This document shows positions 25,818 to 34,281 of a stretch of 64,000 bases of DNA, one piece after another. The notes under the pieces are model-generated. The model saw nothing but the letters and a program-made list of their open reading frames with translations. It was not told where the DNA came from and searched no databases. Made by a program: the position numbers and the translations under genes. The stretch is from Oscillospiraceae bacterium (GTDB taxonomy: Bacteria > Bacillota > Clostridia > Monoglobales > Monoglobaceae). Each line of letters opens with the position of its first letter. Positions within the stretch are counted from its first letter, which is position 1. The stretch spans positions 96,394-160,393 of the forward strand of contig SVKF01000001.1 in the NCBI GenBank assembly GCA_015068605.1, read 5' to 3'.

Positions 25818-26174
25818 ATGGATACCAGAAACTGGCTTGCACAGGGAAAAACAATAAATAAAGAAATATGCGCTCTCAAAGATGCTCTTGACAAGGCAAT
25901 GCATCTTCCGGGAAAAAACGAAAGCTGTGAACAATATAAAAACATACTTGAGGATAAGATAACTCAACTTTCGAGAACAAATTCCGATATAATATCCGCA
26001 ATATACAATGTTGAGGATAACATATTAAGAACGCTTTTAATTGAACGATTTATAAACAACAATACATGGGAAATTGTTTCTCACAAACTGGGATATGACT
26101 TTTATCACGTTATAAAACGGCTCTATCCAAAAGCTGTTGCAGAGATTGAAAAAGGAAAGAGAATTTTAAATTAA
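25818..26174 (+). CDS. DUF1492/ArpU-like phage regulator
   Basis: A 118-residue protein beginning MDTRNWLAQGKTINKEI with a coiled middle and a C-terminal helix-turn-helix (TWEIVSHKLGYDFYHVIKRLYPKAV) like sigma-70 region 4. DUF1492/ArpU-type proteins control late genes in Gram-positive phages and integrative elements. AAGGAG precedes the ATG. No other phage structural or integrase gene is nearby, so it is part of a remnant or domesticated switch. Confidence 0.75.
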   Translation: MDTRNWLAQGKTINKEICALKDALDKAMHLPGKNESCEQYKNILEDKITQLSRTNSDIISAIYNVEDNILRTLLIERFINNNTWEIVSHKLGYDFYHVIKRLYPKAVAEIEKGKRILN

Positions 26175-26181
26175 AAATTTT

Positions 26182-26214
26182 AAAAGAGATGAATTTTTGG
26201 TTCATCTCTTTTTT
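26182..26214 (+). terminator. intrinsic terminator after the phage-type gene
   Basis: AAAAGAGATGAA pairs with TTCATCTCTTTTTT across a short loop, 8 bases after the stop codon. Confidence 0.85.
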
Positions 26215-26229
26215 GTTGCATATAAAATA

Positions 26230-26258
26230 TAGACAAACTGCAAATTTTGTGATATACT
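26230..26258 (+). promoter_or_regulatory. extended -10 sigma-A promoter of a candidate RNA gene
   Basis: TAGACA (26230-26235), 17-base spacer ending TGA, TATACT (26253-26258). The predicted start near 26264 coincides with the first base of a 17-bp stem. Confidence 0.7.
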
Positions 26259-26263
26259 ATCCT

Positions 26264-26472
26264 TGTCACATAATCTAAAATTAAATAATTATTTTGATTT
26301 CCTATGGATACAATACATTAAGTTGGTGTTTTTACTTCCGGTAAAAATGCGAGCTCATTTTTCGTGTACCAACTTATGTATTTGGATAAATCGAAATAAA
26401 TTTAGATTGTGTGACAACATTCGGAGCGAGCATTTTTTTGTGTGGCTTCGGATGAAGTCACACATTTTTTTT
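26264..26472 (+). ncRNA. candidate rod-shaped non-coding RNA, copy 1
   Basis: About 209 bases between a promoter and a strong terminator with no ORF. The 5' end 26263-26279 pairs with 26401-26417 over 17 bp with one G-U pair; inside it 26289-26300 pairs with 26388-26399, and 26313-26327 pairs with 26368-26381, giving a rod with internal loops and an apical hairpin region. A second hairpin TGTGTGGCTTC/GAAGTCACACA (26439-26464) followed by eight T ends it. The same arrangement occurs at 63644-63878. It could be a 6S-like polymerase-binding RNA, a regulatory leader, or a mobile-element remnant; I did not recognise a named family. Confidence 0.6.
26439..26472 (+). terminator. intrinsic terminator of candidate RNA copy 1
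   Basis: An 11-bp stem with one G-U pair and a 4-base loop, followed by eight T. GGAGG and a 7-codon ORF (MKKEIVP, 26486-26509) come straight after it. Confidence 0.8.
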
Positions 26473-26566
26473 GGAGGTAGCAACTATGAAAAAAGAAATA
26501 GTCCCATAGCTCACAACATATAATTTAAATTTCAAATAATAAAAAGAAAGGAACCATGGTATATTT

Positions 26567-27385
26567 ATGAAATTTAAAATATCTTCTTGTTTAAAACTAA
26601 TCATACTGACTCCAATCATCATTCTTATGTTTTACGGAGTTGCATGTTATAACAATGAACAAGCTGAAAAAACTACAAACGACAAAGAAAATCTTCCTTC
26701 CTCTATAACTCTTATCCCTGAAAAGAATACCGTTGAAGTTGGCGAAACATTTTACATAGAGGTATCTCATTCCCCCGAAAATTCTACTTTGCCCAAACAA
26801 GCAGATTGGATAAATCTTACTGGACAACTGACAGATGAAAACCAATACGATAGAGATATTATACGCTTTGATTATTTGTCGTGGGATCCTAAAAAACCAA
26901 TTCGTCCTCGTATCGAAGAAAATCGACATTATTTTGAAGCCCTTGCACCTGGAACTGTAAACATGAAATTCGGTGATTATGATTTATATGGAACCTGTAA
27001 AATAACCGTTGTTGAAGCATCTCCAACTTCTGTATCAACGCCAACAACTTCAACATCTTCACCTTCCTCAACGGCTGCTGTAAATATTACAATAAATAAC
27101 ACATACCCCTTAAATCTCTACTCATCCAATTCATGTGTTCAGGTTTTAGACGCTTTTATTGAAAAATCCGGAGACAATTTAACATTAAAAACTACCTGTA
27201 TAAATTTATCGGGAGATAAACAAAGTGTATTCGCGTGGAAGATTTATAATTCTTCTGAAATAGTAGTAAAAACCGGTATCGTACTTGAGAACAATATCGG
27301 ATATGGAGAAAAGTTCCAAACTGAAGACATGATTGTTGGTCTTGACCCCGGCAATTATACTCTCGTACTTACAAATTATGATTAA
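26567..27385 (+). CDS. secreted lipoprotein, function unknown
   Basis: A 272-residue exported protein. The N-terminus (KLIILTPIIILMFYGVACYNN) is a signal with a plausible lipobox ending at Cys 27. An Ig-like/BIG-type beta region follows (SSITLIPEKNTVEVGETFYIEVSHSPEN), then a Ser/Thr/Pro linker near 150-170 (SPTSVSTPTTSTSSPSST) and a second beta-rich domain ending PGNYTLVLTNYD, typical of an intracellular-proteinase-inhibitor or BsuPI-like fold. No catalytic motif is visible. The ribosome site is rather far (13 bases). It is isolated between the candidate RNA gene and the hydrogenase operon terminator. Confidence 0.75.
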   Translation: MKFKISSCLKLIILTPIIILMFYGVACYNNEQAEKTTNDKENLPSSITLIPEKNTVEVGETFYIEVSHSPENSTLPKQADWINLTGQLTDENQYDRDIIRFDYLSWDPKKPIRPRIEENRHYFEALAPGTVNMKFGDYDLYGTCKITVVEASPTSVSTPTTSTSSPSSTAAVNITINNTYPLNLYSSNSCVQVLDAFIEKSGDNLTLKTTCINLSGDKQSVFAWKIYNSSEIVVKTGIVLENNIGYGEKFQTEDMIVGLDPGNYTLVLTNYD

Positions 27386-27415
27386 AAACGGCAGAGCGAT
27401 ACTCTGCCGTTTTTA
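27384..27415. terminator. bidirectional intrinsic terminator
   Basis: AAAAACGGCAGAG / CTCTGCCGTTTTT with a 5-base loop, T-rich on both strands. It serves the lipoprotein gene (plus) and the hydrogenase operon (minus) that converge here. Confidence 0.9.
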
Positions 27416-27421
27416 ATTATA

Positions 27422-29158
27422 TTAGAACTTGCTTCTTTCTGTATAATGAGTATGAAGGAGTTCGTGAGCCTTATGGCTTCCCGGTTCACCAAAGAATTCA
27501 GAGTAGAGAAGCTTAACATCAGGATTTTCGTGACTCTTTCTGAGAGTTGCTCTTTCGTCTTCGCTGTAAAGAGCGGAAGCACGGAGAGCCTTAACATCAC
27601 ATTCCATCTGAACTTTTGCTGAAACGATTGGCTGACCGCCACCTGTTACGCAACCGCCCGGACAAGCCATGATTTCGATAAAGTGGTAATTTGCTTTACC
27701 GTCTCTGATATCGTTAAGGAGTTTTCTTGCGTTACCAAGTCCTGAAACAACGGCAATCTTAACCTCTGTTCCTGCAACTGTAAGGGTTGCTTCCTTGATA
27801 CCCTCAGTTCCTCTTACTGCTTCATATTCAACCTTATCAAAGCTCTTGCCCTCTAAAACTTCTGTAACGGTTCGAAGTGCCGCTTCCATAACGCCGCCTG
27901 TTGCACCGAAGATAACACCTGCACCTGTTGCTTCTTCAAACGGGTTGTCAAACTTTTCTTCAGGAAGGTCAGCGAAGAGGATACCAGCCTGCTTAATCAT
28001 TCTTGCAAGCTCTCTTGTTGAGATAACATAATCAACATCACGGTATTTAACTTCCATTTCAGGTCTGCCTGCTTCAAACTTTTTAGCAACACAAGGCATA
28101 ACTGAAACAACAACAATTTTTTCAGGGTCAATACCCATCTTTTCAGCATAGTAAGACTTGATTACTGCGCCAAACATCTGGTGAGGTGACTTACAGCTTG
28201 AAAGATTTTCAAGGAAGTCAGGGAAATTATGTTCACAGAACTTAATCCAGCCGGGGCTACAAGATGTGATAAGCGGAAGCTTACCGCCGTTCTTGAGACG
28301 GTTGATAAATTCTGTTCCTTCTTCCATAATTGTAAGGTCTGCACCTGTATCTGTGTCAAACACCTTATCAAAGCCCATTCTGCGAAGAGCCGCAGCCATC
28401 TGACCTGTAACCGCTGTACCAATCGGATAACCGAATTCTTCACCGAGAGCTGCACGAACAGCAGGAGCAGTCTGAACAACAACATACTTATCTTCGTCAG
28501 CAATAGCCGCCCAAACCTTATCTGTATCGTCTTTTTCACGAAGAGCACCAACAGGGCAAGCTGCGATACACTGTCCGCAGTTTACACAAGGAACTTCGCC
28601 CAAAGACTTATTGAAAGGAGAAGCGATTGTTGTTTTAAAGCCTCTCTCTGTTGCATCAATAACTGCAACAGTCTGGATATTTTTACATACGCTTACACAA
28701 CGGCGGCAGAGAACGCACTTATTGTTATCTCTAACGATTGACGGAGAAACTTCATCAATCGCATACTCGTTCATTTCGCCCTGGAAAGCGATGTCTGTTA
28801 TACCTAAATCTTCACAGAGTGTCTGGATTTCACAGTTCTGGTTTCTAACACAGGTAAGACATTTTCTGTCGTGGTCAGAGAGGAGAAGTTCAAGAGTTGA
28901 CTTTCTTGCCGCTCTAACCTTTGGTGTGTTTGTGAAAACTTCAAGACCTTCTGAAACAGGGTATACACACGCTGCCTGGAGGGCTCTTCCGCCCTTAATT
29001 TCAACAACGCACATTCTACAAGAGCCTGTTTCACTGATATCCTTTAAATAACAAAGAGTTGGGATATCAATATTAGCTTCTCTTGCAGCCTGCAAAATTG
29101 TATAATTTGCAGGAACGCTTAAACTTTGTCCGTTAATTTTAATATTTACATTTTCCAT
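27422..29158 (-). CDS. hndD: [FeFe]-hydrogenase catalytic subunit, HydA/HndD type
   Basis: A 578-residue multi-cluster hydrogenase. In order: a [2Fe-2S] domain (CYLKDISETGSCRMC), a His-ligated [4Fe-4S] domain (DHDRKCLTCVRNQNC), two [4Fe-4S] motifs (CVLCRRCVSVCK and CVNCGQCIAACP), then the H-cluster domain with TSCSPGW, MPCVAKKFE and EIMACPGGCVTGGGQP, and a C-terminal small-subunit-like tail. It makes or consumes H2 in the cytoplasm as part of an NADH/ferredoxin-linked complex. The first H-cluster motif reads TSCSP rather than the textbook TSCCP; how common this is in the HndD group needs an alignment. It is the last gene of the operon. Confidence 0.93.
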   Translation of the reverse strand: MENVNIKINGQSLSVPANYTILQAAREANIDIPTLCYLKDISETGSCRMCVVEIKGGRALQAACVYPVSEGLEVFTNTPKVRAARKSTLELLLSDHDRKCLTCVRNQNCEIQTLCEDLGITDIAFQGEMNEYAIDEVSPSIVRDNNKCVLCRRCVSVCKNIQTVAVIDATERGFKTTIASPFNKSLGEVPCVNCGQCIAACPVGALREKDDTDKVWAAIADEDKYVVVQTAPAVRAALGEEFGYPIGTAVTGQMAAALRRMGFDKVFDTDTGADLTIMEEGTEFINRLKNGGKLPLITSCSPGWIKFCEHNFPDFLENLSSCKSPHQMFGAVIKSYYAEKMGIDPEKIVVVSVMPCVAKKFEAGRPEMEVKYRDVDYVISTRELARMIKQAGILFADLPEEKFDNPFEEATGAGVIFGATGGVMEAALRTVTEVLEGKSFDKVEYEAVRGTEGIKEATLTVAGTEVKIAVVSGLGNARKLLNDIRDGKANYHFIEIMACPGGCVTGGGQPIVSAKVQMECDVKALRASALYSEDERATLRKSHENPDVKLLYSEFFGEPGSHKAHELLHTHYTERSKF

Positions 29159-29172
29159 TGATATATCCCTCC

Positions 29173-30966
29173 TTAGTGTTTTTCGATAGCGCCGAATTTA
29201 CAAGAATCCATACATACGCCACACTTGATACATTTATCCGCATCAATAACAAATGGTGACTTAACCTCGCCGGAGATAGCCCCAACAGGACACTTTCTCG
29301 CACAAAGGCTACATCCCTTACACTTATCAGCAACAATTTCGTACTTAACAAGCTTCTTACAAACGCCTGCAGGACAAGTCTTATCCTTAACGTGAGCGAT
29401 GTATTCGTCACGGAAGTATTTGAGTGTGCTGAGAACCGGGTTTGGAGCTGTCTGACCAAGACCGCAAAGTGAAGAAGTCTTAATGTTATAGCAGAGTTCT
29501 TCAAGCTTATCGATATCTTCCATTGTTCCTTTACCGTCTGTAATCTTTTCAAGAAGCTCATAGAGTCTCTTTGTACCGATACGACAAGGAGTACACTTAC
29601 CGCAAGATTCATCAACTGTAAATTCAAGGAAGAACTTAGCGATGTCAACCATACAGTTATCTTCGTCCATAACGATAAGACCACCACTACCCATCATAGA
29701 GCCAATCTGAATGAGTGAATCATAATCGATTGGAGTGTCGATTAAGTGAGCAGGGATACAACCGCCTGAAGGACCGCCTGTCTGAGCCGCCTTAAACTTC
29801 TTGCCGTTTGGAATACCGCCACCGATTTCCTCGATGATTTCACGAAGCGTAGTTCCCATAGGAACTTCAACGAGACCTGTATTGTTAATCTTACCACCGA
29901 GAGCAAACACCTTTGTTCCCTTGGATTTTTCTGTACCAATCTGTGTAAACCAATCAACACCGTTTAAGATAATCTGCGGAACATTTGCATAAGTTTCAAC
30001 GTTATTTAAAAGGGTTGGCTTACCCCAGAGACCCTTAACAGCAGGGAACGGCGGACGCGGACGCGGCTCACCTCTTCTACCTTCGATTGAATTAAGAAGT
30101 GCAGTTTCCTCACCGCAAACGAATGCGCCGGCACCAAGACGGATGTCAAGGTCAAAGCTAAAGCCTGTTCCGAAGATATCATCACCTAAAAGACCATATT
30201 CTTTAGCCTGCTTGATAGCAATTCTAAGTCTTTCAACAGCGATAGGATACTCTGCTCTGATGTATACATAACCCTGGTTAGCACCAACTGCGTAACCTGC
30301 AATCGCCATAGCTTCAATAATACAATGTGGGTCACCTTCTAAGATTGAACGGTCCATAAATGCGCCCGGGTCGCCTTCGTCGGCATTACAGCAAACATAT
30401 TTCTGGTCACCCTGTGCCTTATATGTGAAATCCCACTTCATACCTGACGGGAAGCCACCGCCACCACGACCACGAAGACCGGAATCCTTAATCATCTGGA
30501 TAACTTCTTCTCTCGTCATTTCTGTAAGCGCTTTAGCGAGCGCCTGATAACCGTCAACCGCAATATATTCATCTATATTTTCAGGGTTGATAACACCGCA
30601 GTTACGAAGTGCCAAACGATGCTGTTTTGCATAGAATGTTGTTTCGTTAAGAGATTTAATGTTATCCCCTTCAACTGTTTCGCTGTATAAAAGTCTTTTA
30701 ACGATACGGCCTTTTAAGAGATGTTCTTCAACGATTTCTTTAACATCATCAACCTCAACACGGCTGTAAAAAGCACCTTCAGGATATACAACAACGATAG
30801 GACCAAGAGCACAAAGACCGAAGCAACCTGTCTGAACAACCTTAACTTCTTCCTCTATACCGTTTGCCTTGAGCTGTGCGTCAAACTCAGCCTGAAGCTT
30901 TTTTGAGCCTGAAGAGGTACAACCTGTACCGCCACAAATCAATACATGAGATCTGTATATATTCAT
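29173..30966 (-). CDS. hndC: hydrogenase NADH-binding subunit, HydB/HndC type
   Basis: A 597-residue NuoF-like flavoprotein. It starts with a thioredoxin-like [2Fe-2S] domain (CGGTGCTSSGS...CFGLCALGP), then the FMN/NADH domain (GLRGRGGGGFPSGMKWDF and GEETALLNSIEGRRGEPRPR), the [4Fe-4S] site SCGKCTPCRIGTKR, and two C-terminal ferredoxin motifs (CKGCSLCARKCP, CIKCGVCMDSC). It passes electrons between NADH, ferredoxin and HndD, probably with flavin-based bifurcation. Confidence 0.93.
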   Translation of the reverse strand: MNIYRSHVLICGGTGCTSSGSKKLQAEFDAQLKANGIEEEVKVVQTGCFGLCALGPIVVVYPEGAFYSRVEVDDVKEIVEEHLLKGRIVKRLLYSETVEGDNIKSLNETTFYAKQHRLALRNCGVINPENIDEYIAVDGYQALAKALTEMTREEVIQMIKDSGLRGRGGGGFPSGMKWDFTYKAQGDQKYVCCNADEGDPGAFMDRSILEGDPHCIIEAMAIAGYAVGANQGYVYIRAEYPIAVERLRIAIKQAKEYGLLGDDIFGTGFSFDLDIRLGAGAFVCGEETALLNSIEGRRGEPRPRPPFPAVKGLWGKPTLLNNVETYANVPQIILNGVDWFTQIGTEKSKGTKVFALGGKINNTGLVEVPMGTTLREIIEEIGGGIPNGKKFKAAQTGGPSGGCIPAHLIDTPIDYDSLIQIGSMMGSGGLIVMDEDNCMVDIAKFFLEFTVDESCGKCTPCRIGTKRLYELLEKITDGKGTMEDIDKLEELCYNIKTSSLCGLGQTAPNPVLSTLKYFRDEYIAHVKDKTCPAGVCKKLVKYEIVADKCKGCSLCARKCPVGAISGEVKSPFVIDADKCIKCGVCMDSCKFGAIEKH

Positions 30967-30981
30967 TTCTTCATCCTCCTC

Positions 30982-31353
30982 TTATTTCTCTTTCGCACCA
31001 ACTGTATATTCAGCTACGATTTTACCATTAACAAGATGTTCTGCAACAACTTTTGCAACCTTTTCTTCTGTCATTTCGATATATGTTACCTTTTCCTGAC
31101 CGGGAACATAAACCTCAACGATAGGCTCTAAACGACACATACCGATACAACCTGTCTGTGTAACCGTCACATCTGCCATGTTGCGCTTTTCAACTTCCTG
31201 AACAAAAGCGTTTAAAACAGGTCTTGCACCTGCCGCAATACCGCAAGTTGCCATACCAACAACAACACGGATTCCTTCCTCACGCTCTTTACGCAAGTTA
31301 ACCTGATTTAAAGCTCTGTTACGAATTTCCTGTAATTCTGCCAAACTTTTCAT
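30982..31353 (-). CDS. hndB: (2Fe-2S) ferredoxin-like hydrogenase subunit, HndB type
   Basis: A 123-residue thioredoxin-like ferredoxin with Cys in GMATCGIAAGARPV and QTGCIGMCRLEPIVEV. HndB-type subunits occur between the NuoE-like and NuoF-like genes in four-subunit NAD(P)-linked hydrogenases. Its role in electron transfer is inferred from family and position. Confidence 0.85.
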   Translation of the reverse strand: MKSLAELQEIRNRALNQVNLRKEREEGIRVVVGMATCGIAAGARPVLNAFVQEVEKRNMADVTVTQTGCIGMCRLEPIVEVYVPGQEKVTYIEMTEEKVAKVVAEHLVNGKIVAEYTVGAKEK

Positions 31354-31406
31354 TATTTGACCTCCTTAAAATTTTAAATATCCAAACCCCATATAAGGGC
31401 CATAAT

Positions 31407-31946
31407 TTACTGTATTTCACCGAGTCCTTCTTTTATATAACCGTCAATCCACATTACAACCTCGGGCAAATCCAAGGGAACATCACCCAAAACCGTCTTA
31501 ATTTCTTCAGTTTTCAACGCAAACTCTTTTCCGTTTATTTTATGACAGTATATGAAATCAATTTCAGGGGACCCTGATATTAAAGTTGTCATAGTTCCTG
31601 CCATATCTCCGATTGGAGCTCTGTCTATTGAGTTAAGCTCAAAGGTCACTTCAACCCTTGTTCCTTTCCCAAGTTCAGACTCAATTTTGAGTTCGCCGCC
31701 GCACTGCTCTGCCGCCGCCTCAAAAAGGGATAGTCCCATTCCGACCTTCCTCGTTGTTCTCGTTGTTGAAAACGGGTCCTTAACGGTTTTCAAAAAGTCC
31801 TCACTCATTCCGCAGCCATTATCAATGATTTCAATTGTGAGAAGATTTTTCTCCTCATCCTCATCAATATTTATTGTAATAAGGCTGGCTTTCGCCTTCA
31901 CGGAATTTTTCGCTATATCCAGTATATGAAGTGACAATTCTTTCAT
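31407..31946 (-). CDS. GHKL ATPase (histidine-kinase-like) of hydrogenase cluster
   Basis: A 179-residue stand-alone HATPase domain. The N box is LHILDIAKNSVKAKA, the G1 box DNGCGM, the G2 region VGMGLSLFEAAAEQ and the G3 motif GKGTRVEVTFEL, followed by a short C-terminal extension. There is no dimerisation/phosphoacceptor domain, so it may act as a Ser/Thr kinase or as part of a phosphorelay. Its gene touches the PHP gene (1-base overlap). Confidence 0.8.
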   Translation of the reverse strand: MKELSLHILDIAKNSVKAKASLITINIDEDEEKNLLTIEIIDNGCGMSEDFLKTVKDPFSTTRTTRKVGMGLSLFEAAAEQCGGELKIESELGKGTRVEVTFELNSIDRAPIGDMAGTMTTLISGSPEIDFIYCHKINGKEFALKTEEIKTVLGDVPLDLPEVVMWIDGYIKEGLGEIQ

Positions 31947-32647
31947 TAAATCACCTCTTTAAAAAGCTCATTTACATCATTTATATCCAGTGCCTCATCT
32001 CTTTGAGAAATATTCTCTAAATAATGGGCATCTGAATTTCTGAATATCTTATATCCTCTCAAATCAGGTCTTTGGTTTAAATAATCCTCAACGCAGTCAA
32101 GCTTCTTGGACATTTCGATATTCCTTATATCAAGATTATCGGGAATGAACCCGAGGTTTGTTAAAACGCTGTATGAATGTCTGTCAACATGGGCTGGAAT
32201 AAACAAGCCTTTTGCAGTTTTAACCAAATCAAAAAGCCCTTCGATTGAAAGAGTTGTTGGAGAAATCAGAAGCTTTTCTTCAACCCCCACAACTTCATCA
32301 TCTTCATTCATTTTCAGCTGTTCGCCGAAAATTTCGGGACGATTTTTGATATTCGGTAAATACTTATATATTTCTTCCGCCGCATATTCCGCCGCTTCAA
32401 TGGTCGGATAAAGTGTCAAAATATGAACCTCCTCCGCCGTTTCAACTTCCATTCCGGGAATAACTTTGACCCCACATACCTCTCCGACTTTCATAGCCGC
32501 CCGAACATTCCATGCGCTGTTATGGTCAGAAATCGCAATGGCATCAAGCCCTGACAGAGCCGCCATATTGACAATATTATTAGGAGTCATATCCTTATCG
32601 CCGCAGGGCGACAGGGCTGAATGAATATGAAAATCATAGTATATCAT
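31946..32647 (-). CDS. PHP-domain phosphoesterase
   Basis: A 233-residue PHP protein. Metal-site motifs are DFHIHSALSPCGDKDM at 5-20, AISDHNS near 37-43, GMEVETAEEVH and the C-terminal NSDAHYLENI. PHP proteins hydrolyse phosphate esters; in hydrogenase clusters they have been proposed as signalling phosphatases. Starts and stops overlap the neighbours (ATGA), so production is coupled. Confidence 0.85.
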   Translation of the reverse strand: MIYYDFHIHSALSPCGDKDMTPNNIVNMAALSGLDAIAISDHNSAWNVRAAMKVGEVCGVKVIPGMEVETAEEVHILTLYPTIEAAEYAAEEIYKYLPNIKNRPEIFGEQLKMNEDDEVVGVEEKLLISPTTLSIEGLFDLVKTAKGLFIPAHVDRHSYSVLTNLGFIPDNLDIRNIEMSKKLDCVEDYLNQRPDLRGYKIFRNSDAHYLENISQRDEALDINDVNELFKEVI

Positions 32648-32976
32648 TTCAAGACTCCGTCTATCATAACAGCAAGTTCAAAGGCAGTTTTGTCACTTCT
32701 TAAAATGACAACATCCTGCGCATCAGCCTTATCTATAACATTTTTTTCCGGAGTAACACCCTCACAAAGAAGTATACACGAAGCACCCGTGAGTGTTGCA
32801 ACAGCAACGATATTTATATTACTCATTATGGTTACCCAGACATTATTCTCATCTGCTCTGCCCATAACCCAGCTGAGTAAATCACCGATATAGCATCCAT
32901 CAACTTCTTTTTCAAGGTTTTCTCCGTTCGTTACAACATCCAGCTTTAAAGTTTCAACAAGCTCATTTACCTTCAT
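32644..32976 (-). CDS. DRTGG-domain protein (copy 1)
   Basis: A 110-residue DRTGG-like domain (LKLDVVTNGENLEKEVDGCYIGDLLSWVMG, then VATLTGASCILLCEGVTP, and AVMIDGVL at the end). DRTGG domains are ligand-binding or partner-binding modules found with CBS domains and phosphotransacetylases. A second DRTGG protein is encoded 1.7 kb upstream in the same operon. Confidence 0.78.
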   Translation of the reverse strand: MKVNELVETLKLDVVTNGENLEKEVDGCYIGDLLSWVMGRADENNVWVTIMSNINIVAVATLTGASCILLCEGVTPEKNVIDKADAQDVVILRSDKTAFELAVMIDGVLK

Positions 32977-34271
32977 AATTCACCCTCATCTTCGTCCTGA
33001 TAACTGTCATTAAGCTTAAACAATTCTTTCGCAAGTCTCTTAAGGCGTTCCTTCATAAGGAATATGCAGTCATTTTCCCGAGCAAACCCACGAACAATAT
33101 CCTCTGCCAGGGATTTGCAATTCGGCGAACCGCATGACCCGCAATCAAGCTTTGGAAGTCTGTCATAGATTTTATCCATAAGCTCCATCTTCCGCATTGC
33201 TTCTTCAAGGTCATCATCCAAAGGGTGAACGGGTCTGCCCTCTACTATCTTCTGCCATTTAAGCTTATCAACATCAAGATTTTCAATTTCCTTAAGCCGT
33301 GGCTTTGTTTTAGACTGAAAAGAAATTCTGCTTGAAGAAAGAAAGGGATTAACAACATTAAGCGGTCCACCGTTGCAACCACTCAGGCAGGCAGACAATT
33401 CAACAAATTCAACTGTTGACATCTTTCCATCTTCAATTTCTTCAAGAACCGTTATAACATTATGTATCCCGTCAACAGCAATAGTTTCCGTCGCTCCCGA
33501 ACCGGAGCTTTCACCACCGCTGCTTGCCCAGAAAATACCTTCATAAGCAGATATACAAAGCGAATCATCCGCTTCAATATTCTCAATAATCGGACGCATT
33601 CTGTTATAGGCTTTCTTTGCAGAAATCACACCGCTTACATTGGATTTTTCCAGAGTCAGCGGAGCTTTAACGCTTGTCACTTTGGCAGGACACGGAGAAA
33701 TGAAAAACACTCCGATTTTATCCTTTGAAATTCCTGTCTTTTCAAACGCCTCATCTCTTGCAAGGCTTGCCGCAACCTCCATTGGTGAGATAATATTTAA
33801 AACATTGTCCAAAAGGTCCGGAAAGCGCTCTCTTATAAGTCTCAAAACCGCAGGACAAGCCGAATTAATAACAGGCTTTTTCAGTTTCCCGCTTTTAAGC
33901 AATTCACGGGTCGCAGCACTGACATATTCAGCCCCTCTTGCCACCTCAAAAACATGGTCAAAGCCAATTTTACGAAACGCCGCAAGGACTTGCCCTATGC
34001 TTATTTCATTTGCAAACTGTCCATAAAAAGACGGGGCAGGCATTGCTATATTATACTCAAAGTCATCAAGCATTGAGAAACTGTCTGCAGCAACCACCTT
34101 CGCATGAGACTGGCATACTCTCACGCACTCTCCACAGTCAATACAGCGTTCTTTAATAATCTTCGCTTTGCCGTTTTGCACTCTTATTGCCTCTGTGGGG
34201 CAATGAGTTATGCAATTTGTACAGCCATGACATTTATCTCTGTCCAGTGTAACCGAGTGAAAATATTCCAT
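32973..34271 (-). CDS. sensory-type [FeFe]-hydrogenase-like protein
   Basis: A 432-residue protein with two N-terminal [4Fe-4S] motifs (CHGCTNCITHCP, CIDCGECVRVCQ), an H-cluster domain and a C-terminal extra Fe-S motif (DCGSCGSPNCKSLAEDI). The H-cluster motifs are altered: NSACPAV in place of TSCCPxW, SPCPAKVTS in place of MPCxxKxxE, and ELSACLSGCNGGP in place of ExMxCxxGCxxGGGxP. Ligand Cys are retained, but the proton-transfer Cys position is Ala, as described for sensory group C enzymes. This fits a redox or H2 sensor rather than a catalyst. The ATG at 34271 follows GAGGTGA. Confidence 0.85.
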   Translation of the reverse strand: MEYFHSVTLDRDKCHGCTNCITHCPTEAIRVQNGKAKIIKERCIDCGECVRVCQSHAKVVAADSFSMLDDFEYNIAMPAPSFYGQFANEISIGQVLAAFRKIGFDHVFEVARGAEYVSAATRELLKSGKLKKPVINSACPAVLRLIRERFPDLLDNVLNIISPMEVAASLARDEAFEKTGISKDKIGVFFISPCPAKVTSVKAPLTLEKSNVSGVISAKKAYNRMRPIIENIEADDSLCISAYEGIFWASSGGESSGSGATETIAVDGIHNVITVLEEIEDGKMSTVEFVELSACLSGCNGGPLNVVNPFLSSSRISFQSKTKPRLKEIENLDVDKLKWQKIVEGRPVHPLDDDLEEAMRKMELMDKIYDRLPKLDCGSCGSPNCKSLAEDIVRGFARENDCIFLMKERLKRLAKELFKLNDSYQDEDEGEL

Positions 34272-34281
34272 ATATATCACC

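Noticed and set aside
26486..26509. Seven-codon ORF after GGAGG
   Set aside because: It lies after the terminator and is too short to call as a gene; recorded only as context for the RNA element.
26263..26523. Plus-strand ORF of 86 residues over candidate RNA 1
   Set aside because: It has no ribosome site and its frame follows the palindromic RNA segment; the structure and terminator argue for a non-coding transcript.
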